Shown: in pieces, positions 1 through 6,134 of the stretch | How positions within the stretch are numbered: position 1 is the first letter of the stretch | How the letters are laid out: each line of letters begins with the position of its first letter | Source: an uncultured Lachnospiraceae bacterium | GTDB taxonomy: Bacteria > Bacillota > Clostridia > Lachnospirales > Lachnospiraceae | DNA: 6,134 nt | Direction: 5' to 3' | NCBI GenBank assembly: GCA_900553305.1 | Contig: USDI01000143.1 | Span: forward strand, 1 to 6,134 | Translations under genes and position numbers: made by a program | The notes under the pieces: model-generated | The model's input: only the letters and a program-made list of their open reading frames with translations | Databases searched by the model: none | Told to the model about the DNA's origin: nothing

Positions 1-1965
1 CCAGACCCAGAGCTTGTGACCTTCCTGCAGCCTTTGTATGAAGCAGGACTGGATGGTGTGATTGTTCAGGATTTCGGTGCCGTTCAGGTCATCCGGCGTC
101 ATTTTCCGGAGTTGCCGGTTCATGCAAGCACCCAGATGGCGATTACGGGACCTGAGGGGGCTCACTTCCTGAAAGAAGAGGGCATCTGCCGAGTGGTTCC
201 GGCAAGAGAACTTTCCTTAAAAGAGATTCGGAGAATTAAGGAAGAAACCGGAATTGAAGTGGAAACCTTTATTCATGGAGCAATGTGTTACTGTTATTCC
301 GGACAGTGTCTGTTCAGCAGTATGTTAGGCGGCCGGAGCGGTAACCGCGGGCGGTGTGCACAACCCTGCCGTCTTCCTTATACAACAAAGAATCAGAAGG
401 AATGTTATCCCTTAAGCATGAAGGATATGTGTACGATTGAAATTCTTCCCGAGCTGATTGAGGCAGGCATTGATTCCTTTAAGATTGAAGGACGTATGAA
501 GAAGCCTGCCTATGCTGCAGGGGTTACTTCAATTTATCGGAAATATATCGATTTATATTATAGTGGGAAGCCTTATCAGGTTGCAGAAGCCGACCGGAAA
601 TTTCTGTCTTCCCTGTATATCCGCAGTGAGGTGGGAGAGGGCTATTATCATCAGAAGAACGGCAGAAACATGATTACCCTGTCTTCCCCTGCGTATTCGA
701 AAACCGGTGAACAGGTACTGGAAACGATTGAAAACCAATATCTGAAACAGAAAAAGAAAATTGAAATCGATGCGGCCATTTCCCTGAAAAAAGGAGAACC
801 GTGTTTTTTATTACTTACAGACGGCAACGTACAGGCCAGTGCTGTTGGAACCGTCACACAGGAGGCCGTGAAACAGCCCTTAAAGGAAGAGGATGTCCGC
901 AGGCAAATGAATAAGATGGGTAATACCGCATTTATCCTCAGGGATCTGCAGATTCTGATGGACGAGGATGTTTTTGTGCCGGTACGGGAACTCAATGATC
1001 TGCGAAGAGAAGCGGTTCTTCATTTGGAAGAGGAACGGATCCTTGGGAATGGATTACCCTGCTTACGACATATGGAAGAAGGTCCTGCCTGTTCTGCTGT
1101 AACGGAGCGGTCATCTGAGCAGAACATCCATGGAGAATTGCAGGACAAAACTCCGAAAATGCTGGATGTTTTCGTGTCAACGAAGGAACAGTTCGATGCA
1201 CTTTTAAAAGATCTTTCGCTCCGCCGGATTTATCTGGATTATTCCCTGCTCACAGAGAAAGATCTTCTTTCTTCTTCATCGGAGGACTGGAAAGGAAAGC
1301 TGTTTCTTGCAGGCCCTTATGTGATACGTGAGCATAACCGGAAGGATCTGAAGGCGATAGAAGAAGCTTTGCAAAGCGGTCGCTTCAATGGACTATTGTT
1401 CCGCAATCTTGAAACCTATGCTTATATGAAGAAGGTTTTACCGGAAAGTAAACTGATTCCAGACCACAATCTGTACTTCTGGAATCATGAAGCGGTACAG
1501 TTCTGGAAAAACCGAATTGCCGAATATACTCTTCCGGTTGAGGAGAATCAATCGGAATGGAAGGAGCTTCTGGCAAAGGCGCCGGCTGCCATGCAGGCAT
1601 CCGCGCTTGTTTACGGACGGCTTCCGATGATGATTACGGCAAACTGTATCGAGAATACCTTAAAAAGCTGTCGGCACGAAGCGGGTATCAGTATTCTTAC
1701 AGACCGTTATAAGACTTCATTTCCGGTACTGCATAACTGCCGGAGCTGTTACAATATCATCTATAACAGTGTACCTTTGTCTCTCCATGCCCTTGTGGAG
1801 AAGGGCATGCGTGGCATTCCTACTTACCGTCTCGACTTTACAACAGAAAATGGAGAAGAGACTGCAAAAGTTGTACGCTATTTTGCGGATTTGTTATCCG
1901 GAGTGGGCGCAAAGCCCCCTTATAAGGAATATACAACGGGACATATAAAAAGAGGAGTGGAATAA
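1..1965 (+). CDS. U32-family protein with DUF3656-like domain, RNA hydroxylation type (5' partial)
   Basis: The frame is open from base 1 (reading PDPELVTFLQ), so the GTG at 16 is an internal Val codon; by family alignment from memory roughly 75 N-terminal residues lie upstream. Seen: HASTQM (121-138), the U32 signature region E-x-F-x2-G-A-M-C-x4-G-x-C (262-309), GGRSGNRGRCAQPC (to 369) and FKIEGRMKKP (from 478). Cys codons at 286, 292, 307, 355 and 367 include those expected to hold a 4Fe-4S cluster in U32 enzymes. About 730-1050 resembles DUF3656 (PF12392, 'U32 collagenase' domain), ending in VPVRELNDLRR. The C-terminal part has YGRLPMMITANC, then Cys codons at 1645, 1669, 1738 and 1747 (CRSC followed by YNIIYNSVPLS). 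Known for the family: E. coli RlhA (23S rRNA) and TrhP (tRNA) make 5-hydroxypyrimidines using prephenate; the peptidase label is historical. The exact RNA target here cannot be told. The stop shares its last base with the next ATG. Confidence 0.93.
   Translation, partial: PDPELVTFLQPLYEAGLDGVIVQDFGAVQVIRRHFPELPVHASTQMAITGPEGAHFLKEEGICRVVPARELSLKEIRRIKEETGIEVETFIHGAMCYCYSGQCLFSSMLGGRSGNRGRCAQPCRLPYTTKNQKECYPLSMKDMCTIEILPELIEAGIDSFKIEGRMKKPAYAAGVTSIYRKYIDLYYSGKPYQVAEADRKFLSSLYIRSEVGEGYYHQKNGRNMITLSSPAYSKTGEQVLETIENQYLKQKKKIEIDAAISLKKGEPCFLLLTDGNVQASAVGTVTQEAVKQPLKEEDVRRQMNKMGNTAFILRDLQILMDEDVFVPVRELNDLRREAVLHLEEERILGNGLPCLRHMEEGPACSAVTERSSEQNIHGELQDKTPKMLDVFVSTKEQFDALLKDLSLRRIYLDYSLLTEKDLLSSSSEDWKGKLFLAGPYVIREHNRKDLKAIEEALQSGRFNGLLFRNLETYAYMKKVLPESKLIPDHNLYFWNHEAVQFWKNRIAEYTLPVEENQSEWKELLAKAPAAMQASALVYGRLPMMITANCIENTLKSCRHEAGISILTDRYKTSFPVLHNCRSCYNIIYNSVPLSLHALVEKGMRGIPTYRLDFTTENGEETAKVVRYFADLLSGVGAKPPYKEYTTGHIKRGVE
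1951..1957 (+). promoter_or_regulatory. Ribosome binding site of the SEDS gene
   Basis: AGAGGAG lies 7 nt before the ATG at 1965, inside the last codons of the U32 gene. It fixes the SEDS start and, with the 1-nt TAATG overlap, suggests translational coupling. Confidence 0.8.
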
Positions 1966-3476
1966 TGGAATTATATGTCAGCGAGTTTTCCAAATATGTA
2001 ATTACACTGCTGATTACATTATATACGTATGAATGCTTTGCAGTATTCCGTTACGATAACGAAGAAGCGCGCAACGGCATTTATATCCGGCAGAATATTC
2101 TGATGTTTGTGTTTCACTTTTGCAGCTTTCTGGTTATCTGCTTTGAAACAGGAGATTTTACTTACCTGTTCTTTTATGCGTTCCAGCAGATTCTGTTGTT
2201 TACGGCCATTGTACTGTACCGCATGATGTACCCGAAAGCAAACCGGCTGATTGTCAACAACATGTGTATGCTGCTTAGTATCGGCTTTGTGATTCTGACG
2301 CGTCTTGATATGAAAAAGGCTGTGAAACAGTTTATTATTGTGGCAGGATCTCTGGCGATTGCTCTTCTGATTCCATTCCTGATCGAAAAGATGCGCTTTC
2401 TGAAGAATCTGAAATGGATTTATGCAGCGGTTGGTATTCTTGCGCTTTCCGTGGTTCTGATTCTTGGACAAACCACCTATGGAAGTAAGCTTTCCTATTC
2501 GATCGGAGGCGTTACCTTCCAGCCGTCCGAATTTGTGAAGATCTTATTTGTATTTTTTGTGGCAAGTGCGTTGTATGAATCTTCGGGATTCCTGGAGGTC
2601 TTTACGACGGCCGTGGTCGCAGCGGCACATGTGATTGTGCTGGTGATTTCAAAGGATCTCGGAAGCGCCTTGATTTTCTTTGTGGTATATGTCCTGATGG
2701 TCTATGTGGCAACGAAGAATCTGCTCTATGTACTGGCGGGGGCAGGCGGCGGTGCAGTGGCCGCTTATCTTGCATTCAGGGTGTTCCGGCATGTGCAGGT
2801 ACGTGTGCAGGCCTGGAAGGATCCATGGAGCGTCATTGACTCCGCAGGCTATCAGATCACCCAGTCGTTATTTGCCATATCGAGTGGTGGATTCTTCGGG
2901 CTTGGGCTGTACAAGGGAACACCGGAATCCATTCCGACCGTTGAAGCGGATTTTATTTTTTCTGCCATTGCAGAAGAACTTGGAATTCTGTTTGCTGTCT
3001 GCCTGATTCTCATCTGCGTAAGCTGCTTTATTATGTTTATGAATATTTCCATCCGACTGAATGACAAGTTTTATCAACTGATTGCATTTGGCCTTGGTGT
3101 AATCTATATTTTTCAGGTCTTTCTTACGATTGGCGGCGGCACGAAGTTCATTCCGCTTACCGGAGTAACCCTGCCGTTAATCAGCTACGGTGGAAGCTCC
3201 GTGCTTACCACGTTAATGATGTTTGCGATTGTCGAAGGGCTTTATGTACTGCGGCAGAAGGAAATCGAAGAGCAGCTGCGCCTGAAACGGCGAAGACGCC
3301 CGGATACTCCAAACGGAGCCGGACGCAGACGCCCTGCAACCGAAAGGCCGGTCCGTGCAGATCGTCAGGAGCGTTCCGGAAGACTGGCACGTCCTTCCTA
3401 TGATGAGGACGATGATTTTATCGAAGACTGGAATGAACCAGAGAATGAAGGAGAAGAATTTGAAGGTGAAGAATAA
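1965..3476 (+). CDS. SEDS-family peptidoglycan glycosyltransferase (FtsW/RodA/SpoVE), RodA-like with extra N-terminal helices
   Basis: This is an integral membrane polymerase that joins lipid II into glycan strands together with a class B PBP, here probably the product of the next gene. Family marks seen in the 503-residue product: FQPSEFVK (185-192), DLGSAL (231-236), GYQITQSLFAISSGG (295-309), VEADFIFSAIAEELG (326-340) with Asp329 at the position of the catalytic Asp, and PLTGVTLPLISYGGSS (397-412). About three extra hydrophobic segments (near 10-27, 45-61, 67-87) precede the usual first SEDS helix, which ends in VILTRLD (109-115). A cytoplasmic tail (431-503) is Arg-rich to about 477, then strongly acidic: 15 of the last 24 residues are Asp or Glu. 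The start is supported by AGAGGAG 7 nt upstream and the 1-nt overlap with the U32 gene. Whether it serves elongation, division or sporulation cannot be decided from sequence; the extra helices favour a RodA-like type. Confidence 0.95.
   Translation: MELYVSEFSKYVITLLITLYTYECFAVFRYDNEEARNGIYIRQNILMFVFHFCSFLVICFETGDFTYLFFYAFQQILLFTAIVLYRMMYPKANRLIVNNMCMLLSIGFVILTRLDMKKAVKQFIIVAGSLAIALLIPFLIEKMRFLKNLKWIYAAVGILALSVVLILGQTTYGSKLSYSIGGVTFQPSEFVKILFVFFVASALYESSGFLEVFTTAVVAAAHVIVLVISKDLGSALIFFVVYVLMVYVATKNLLYVLAGAGGGAVAAYLAFRVFRHVQVRVQAWKDPWSVIDSAGYQITQSLFAISSGGFFGLGLYKGTPESIPTVEADFIFSAIAEELGILFAVCLILICVSCFIMFMNISIRLNDKFYQLIAFGLGVIYIFQVFLTIGGGTKFIPLTGVTLPLISYGGSSVLTTLMMFAIVEGLYVLRQKEIEEQLRLKRRRRPDTPNGAGRRRPATERPVRADRQERSGRLARPSYDEDDDFIEDWNEPENEGEEFEGEE
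3448..3453 (+). promoter_or_regulatory. Ribosome binding site that favours a TTG start for the PBP gene
   Basis: AAGGAG sits 6 nt before TTG 3460 and is the only strong Shine-Dalgarno match near the possible starts. The in-frame ATGs at 3433 and 3445 have only weak purine runs before them, and the ATG at 3445 lies directly upstream of this motif. GTG 3466 would have a 12-nt spacing, which is less good. The site is inside the coding sequence for the SEDS acidic tail. Confidence 0.55.
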
Positions 3477-4917
3477 TCGTACACCGAAGAAGAAATCCCA
3501 AAAGAAAAAGAATCCGGAAATTATGGCAGTGACATGGTTTTTTACGCTGTTACTGCTTTCCATGTCCGGCTATATTATTTATTATTCCGCAACCCATAAG
3601 CAGGAGCTGATTAATAACAGCTATAACGGGCGTCAACAGATGCTTTTAGCACAGAACCGCCGTGGAAGCATTTATTCCGGAGATGGTCAGATCCTGGCAC
3701 AGACCGTTGAAGACGGGGACGGAAAGGAAGTACGCGAATACCCATACGGGAACCTGTTTTCCCATGTGGTAGGCTATGCAGTTAATGGGAAAATGGGACT
3801 TGAATCCCAGTGCAATTATTATCTGATCAATTCCAATGCGCCTCTTTCCCAGAAGGCTTCTTTAGAAGCAAAGGGAGAGAAGTACCCGGGGGACAATGTC
3901 TATACGACATTGGATACGAACCTGCAGCAGGTGGCCTCTACCGCACTTGGTGTTTACCGGGGAGCCATCATTGTGACAGAGCCGCAGACCGGAAGAATCC
4001 TGGCGATGGTATCCCATCCGGATTTTGACCCGTCTACGGTGGCACAGGAGTGGGATCATTACCTGCAGGATACCGAAAGCGGAACTCTTCTCAACCGTGT
4101 TACACAGGGGCAGTATCCACCGGGATCGACCTTTAAAATTATTACTTCCTTAGAATATATCCGGGAGCATCCGGACACTTATCAGAATTACCGGTATCAG
4201 TGCGTCGGTTCCATCAAATGGGGCGAAGACCGGATCCAGTGTTATCATGGCTCGGTACATGGCTCGGTGGATTTCACGAAATCCTTTGCCAAGTCCTGTA
4301 ATACCTCTTATGCCAATATCGGACTTTCCCTTGACCGGAAGGAGTTCGGAGATACGTTAAACCAGCTTCTCTTTAATCAGAAGCTGCCGGTTTCTTTCCA
4401 GCATTCGGTAAGTAATCTGGTTGTGGCTGAGAATACACCGGATGCAGACATGATGCAGATTTCGATCGGACAGGGCGCTGCCGGAATTACGCCTCTGCAG
4501 TTAAATATGATTACCTGTGCGATTGCCAATGACGGGAATCTCATGAAGCCTTATCTGGTAGACTCCGTGAAAAACAGTGCTGGGACCATTACTAAGGAGT
4601 TCAAGCCGTCCGCTTACGGAGAACTGATGACCGAAACCGAAGCTGCCGCCATGCAGACCTTGATGGAGGCGGTTGTCACAGAGGGTACGGCATCACGGTT
4701 AAAGGGCTTATCCTATACGGCTGCCGGGAAGACTGGATCCGCGGAATACGGTACGGTAAAGGGCGAAAGCCATGCCTGGTTTACCGGGTACGCACCGGCA
4801 GAAAATCCGCAAATCTGCGTGACAATTATTATTGAGGGTGCCGGAGCCGGAGGCGATTATGCCGTTCCGATTGCAAAGCGGATTTTTGATGCATACCTGA
4901 CTGAGCCACAGTCTTAA
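3460..4917 (+). CDS. Class B penicillin-binding protein (transpeptidase), PbpA-like
   Basis: This is a membrane-anchored D,D-transpeptidase that cross-links glycan strands made by the partner SEDS protein and is a beta-lactam target. Numbered from TTG 3460 (485 residues): a very basic N-terminus (2-19 has nine Lys/Arg and no acid), one membrane segment (about 21-42), then NRRGSIYSGDGQILA, the short N-terminal motif of class B PBPs. The transpeptidase domain shows all three active-site motifs: STFK with Ser223 and Lys226 (PPGSTFK), SCN at 279-281, and KTG at 424-426 (AAGKTGSAEYG). The pedestal is short; length and N-terminal motif recall mycobacterial PbpA (about 490 residues), not the roughly 600-700 residues of PBP2 or FtsI. 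The start is uncertain: TTG 3460 has the best ribosome binding site (17-nt overlap with the SEDS gene), while ATG 3445 (32-nt overlap) is the main alternative. The frame stays open further upstream to 3355, but that would be a deep overlap without a good site. Confidence 0.95.
   Translation: MKVKNNRTPKKKSQKKKNPEIMAVTWFFTLLLLSMSGYIIYYSATHKQELINNSYNGRQQMLLAQNRRGSIYSGDGQILAQTVEDGDGKEVREYPYGNLFSHVVGYAVNGKMGLESQCNYYLINSNAPLSQKASLEAKGEKYPGDNVYTTLDTNLQQVASTALGVYRGAIIVTEPQTGRILAMVSHPDFDPSTVAQEWDHYLQDTESGTLLNRVTQGQYPPGSTFKIITSLEYIREHPDTYQNYRYQCVGSIKWGEDRIQCYHGSVHGSVDFTKSFAKSCNTSYANIGLSLDRKEFGDTLNQLLFNQKLPVSFQHSVSNLVVAENTPDADMMQISIGQGAAGITPLQLNMITCAIANDGNLMKPYLVDSVKNSAGTITKEFKPSAYGELMTETEAAAMQTLMEAVVTEGTASRLKGLSYTAAGKTGSAEYGTVKGESHAWFTGYAPAENPQICVTIIIEGAGAGGDYAVPIAKRIFDAYLTEPQS
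4246..4269 (+). repeat. 12-bp in-frame tandem duplication in the PBP gene
   Basis: Two adjacent 12-bp units, 4246-4257 and 4258-4269, match except for the last base (CATGGCTCGGTA, then CATGGCTCGGTG). They encode HGSV-HGSV shortly before the SCN motif. This looks like slippage or unequal exchange that kept the frame; the sequence alone does not show whether it is recent. Confidence 0.7.
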
Positions 4918-4932
4918 AAGGCAGTCAAAGGC

Positions 4933-4940
4933 AGGAGGAG
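4933..4940 (+). promoter_or_regulatory. Ribosome binding site of the 108-residue gene
   Basis: AGGAGGAG ends 10 nt before ATG 4951. It lies in the 33-nt gap 4918-4950, the longest non-coding stretch in the window. The gap has no stem followed by a T run, so I see no terminator between the PBP gene and this one. Confidence 0.75.
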
Positions 4941-4950
4941 TAATTTCAGT

Positions 4951-5277
4951 ATGAAATTTTATAAGTATCTCTATGTGGGAGAAACTGTTGAGCATGTAGG
5001 GATGATAAAACAAAAATTGAAAATTCATGCAATGGTACGGGTTTATCTGGTTACACTTGCCTATGGAGACGATCAGCTGGAAATCTATTCTTCCATGTTG
5101 CTAAAGCAGAAATATTTCAGAAAACACGCACCGATTATCATCGGAATTGCTTCGGATTATGAGGAAGCAGTTGGAATTGTGCAGCAGATTGTGGAAGAAA
5201 GCCTTGAAAGAACCGGAAAATGTGACCTCAAGGAATATTTGAAGCTCAAAGTAAAAGACCAGAAGAAAGGTTCGTAA
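4951..5277 (+). CDS. Small conserved-looking protein of unknown function (108 aa)
   Basis: I do not recognise a characterised family, although similar short proteins next to DUF2953 genes in Lachnospiraceae seem familiar from memory. The product is soluble-looking: no signal peptide, no membrane segment and a single Cys. Visible features are an N-terminal YKYLYVGETVEH, a likely beta pair (VRVYLVTLAYGDDQLEIYSS), MLLKQKYFRKHAPIIIGIA (residues 49-67), then a helix-rich acidic stretch (SDYEEAVGIVQQIVEESLER) and a basic end (KLKVKDQKKGS). A strong ribosome binding site, coding-like composition and tight packing between two recognisable genes support it as real. It is probably co-transcribed with the cell-wall pair, but no function should be inferred beyond that. 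Confidence 0.85.
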   Translation: MKFYKYLYVGETVEHVGMIKQKLKIHAMVRVYLVTLAYGDDQLEIYSSMLLKQKYFRKHAPIIIGIASDYEEAVGIVQQIVEESLERTGKCDLKEYLKLKVKDQKKGS

Positions 5278-5280
5278 TGC

Positions 5281-6134
5281 ATGGGAATGGTAATTTTGAC
5301 CATACTGAAAATCATAGGAATCATATTGCTTGTTGTTTTGGGAATGATTCTGCTTATTCTGTTGCTGGTGCTTTTTGTACCGATCCGTTACCGGGTTGAT
5401 GCTTCGAAGGATGCAGAGGGCGAACAGCAGATTCATGCACTTGTTAAGGTGACATGGCTCCTTCATCTTCTGAACATCCGGTTTCTTTATCCGGAGGAAG
5501 CGTACCTGCGCGTGAGAATCGCCTGCTTTACCCTGTTCCGGTCGGATCAGCCTGCGAAGGAGGCCGCATCCGATGAAAAACGTGCAGAGACTAAACAGAA
5601 AAGCGAAAAAGAAAAAGCAGCAAAGACCGTAAAAACTTCAGATTCATCCAGAGAAGCCGAAGATACCCTGCTTGCTACGGAAGTAAAAAATGCCCCTGAA
5701 AATCAGACAGAGAATGCAGCGCATACCGAAATAAATTCTGAGTCGGTAGAAGTCAGAGAGGAAGAAGAAGCAGCAGAAGCTGGCAACAGAGAAGAAGCAG
5801 ATTTTCAAGAGGAAACTTCAAAATGGGAACTGCTGCGTGAAAAAATCCGCTGGTGTATCCAGAATCTCTGGGAGCTGCTTAAAAATATCCGGTACACAAT
5901 TCAGTCAATCTATGATAAGATAAGGAATATTATTCATGATATCCGATATTACTATAAGGTGCTCCGGAGTGATCTGTTTCACCGGACATGGGAGAAGTGT
6001 TCGAAAGAGGCATTACATCTTTTAAAGAGCATTGCCCCGCGGAAGGTGAAGGGCTATCTGCATATCGGAATGGAGGATCCGGCAACTACCGGACAGATTC
6101 TTGGTTATTACGGAATGTTATATCCTCTGATCGG
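5281..6134 (+). CDS. DUF2953 (YtfI-like) membrane-anchored protein (3' partial)
   Basis: The frame from ATG 5281 stays open to the window edge (284 codons plus 2 bases), so the C-terminus is missing. Seen: one strong N-terminal hydrophobic segment (about 5-34), then VPIRYRVDASK and VKVTWLLHLLNIRFLYPEE, the usual opening of DUF2953 proteins; a Glu/Lys/Ala-rich low-complexity linker (about 88-180); amphipathic, probably helical sequence from SKWELLREKIRW (180 on); and MEDPATTGQILGYYGMLYP near the edge, which matches the conserved DUF2953 'GDPA-TGQ-LG' core. Function is unknown. In B. subtilis the homologue ytfI precedes ytfJ (gerW, a spore germination gene), so a GerW gene may follow beyond the window; that is inference. 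The start lies 3 nt after the previous stop, with AGAAAGG (5264-5270) about 10 nt upstream as a weak ribosome binding site. ATG 5287 is an alternative start. Confidence 0.87.
   Translation, partial: MGMVILTILKIIGIILLVVLGMILLILLLVLFVPIRYRVDASKDAEGEQQIHALVKVTWLLHLLNIRFLYPEEAYLRVRIACFTLFRSDQPAKEAASDEKRAETKQKSEKEKAAKTVKTSDSSREAEDTLLATEVKNAPENQTENAAHTEINSESVEVREEEEAAEAGNREEADFQEETSKWELLREKIRWCIQNLWELLKNIRYTIQSIYDKIRNIIHDIRYYYKVLRSDLFHRTWEKCSKEALHLLKSIAPRKVKGYLHIGMEDPATTGQILGYYGMLYPLI

Noticed and set aside
16..18. GTG at 16 as the start of the U32 gene
   Set aside because: The same frame is open to base 1 with family-like sequence, and the protein would lack the first part of the U32 domain; the true start is upstream of the window.
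1904..1927. Short GGGC...GCCC stem and the palindrome CCTTATAAGG near the end of the U32 gene
   Set aside because: The stem is only 4 bp, there is no following T run, and both lie in coding sequence; chance occurrence is likely, so I do not call a terminator or operator.
2019..2471. Minus-strand open frame of 150 codons within the SEDS gene
   Set aside because: It lies opposite a clear, motif-bearing membrane protein gene, its translation is rich in Asn, His, Lys and Gln as expected for the reverse of hydrophobic codons, and it has no family resemblance.
2704..3006. Plus-strand open frame of 100 codons inside the SEDS gene
   Set aside because: It is out of frame with the SEDS coding sequence, which has catalytic motifs through this region; no independent ribosome binding site or domain was seen.
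4917..4934. Direct repeat AAAGGCAG (4917-4924 and 4927-4934) after the PBP gene
   Set aside because: It is 8 bp in a purine-rich leader next to the ribosome binding site, too short to support an operator or attachment site.
5277..5279. ATG overlapping the stop of the 108-aa gene (TAATG) as the DUF2953 start
   Set aside because: It is in a different frame from the DUF2953 protein and reaches a stop after about 40 codons; ATG 5281 opens the long frame.
5101..5466. Minus-strand open frame of 121 codons across the 108-aa gene and the DUF2953 start
   Set aside because: It overlaps two plus-strand genes, and its Gln/Asn/His-rich translation looks like antisense shadow.

Overview
The window holds five genes, all on the + strand and tightly packed. 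It looks like part of one operon from a Gram-positive Clostridia genome, probably Lachnospiraceae. That assignment is an inference from the moderate base composition, the purine-rich ribosome binding sites, the gene order and the style of the proteins; no rRNA or other marker gene is present to confirm it.

Layout: (1) nt 1-1965, the 3' part of a long U32-family ('peptidase U32') protein of the kind now linked to prephenate-dependent RNA hydroxylation; its first codons lie upstream of the window. (2) nt 1965-3476, a SEDS-family (FtsW/RodA/SpoVE) peptidoglycan glycosyltransferase with extra N-terminal membrane segments and a highly charged C-terminal tail. (3) nt 3460-4917, a short class B penicillin-binding protein (transpeptidase) that appears to start inside the SEDS gene. 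(4) nt 4951-5277, a 108-residue soluble protein of unknown function. (5) nt 5281-6134, the 5' part of a DUF2953 (YtfI-like) membrane-anchored protein that runs off the window end.

The core is the SEDS/PBP pair: the SEDS protein polymerises lipid II into glycan strands and the PBP cross-links them. In architecture (extra N-terminal membrane helices in the SEDS protein, a short pedestal in the PBP, adjacent genes) the pair resembles actinobacterial RodA-PbpA more than classical FtsW-FtsI or RodA-PBP2. Junctions are 1 nt overlap, about 17 nt overlap, 33 nt gap and 3 nt gap, so co-transcription and translational coupling are likely. I saw no promoter, terminator, RNA gene, CRISPR array, insertion sequence or other mobile element, and no non-coding stretch longer than 33 nt.

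I did not find an evident new defence, mobile or RNA system. The points worth a second look are the RodA-PbpA-like architecture, the oppositely charged tails encoded around the SEDS/PBP overlap, the small unknown protein between the PBP and DUF2953 genes, and the long low-complexity insert in the DUF2953 protein.
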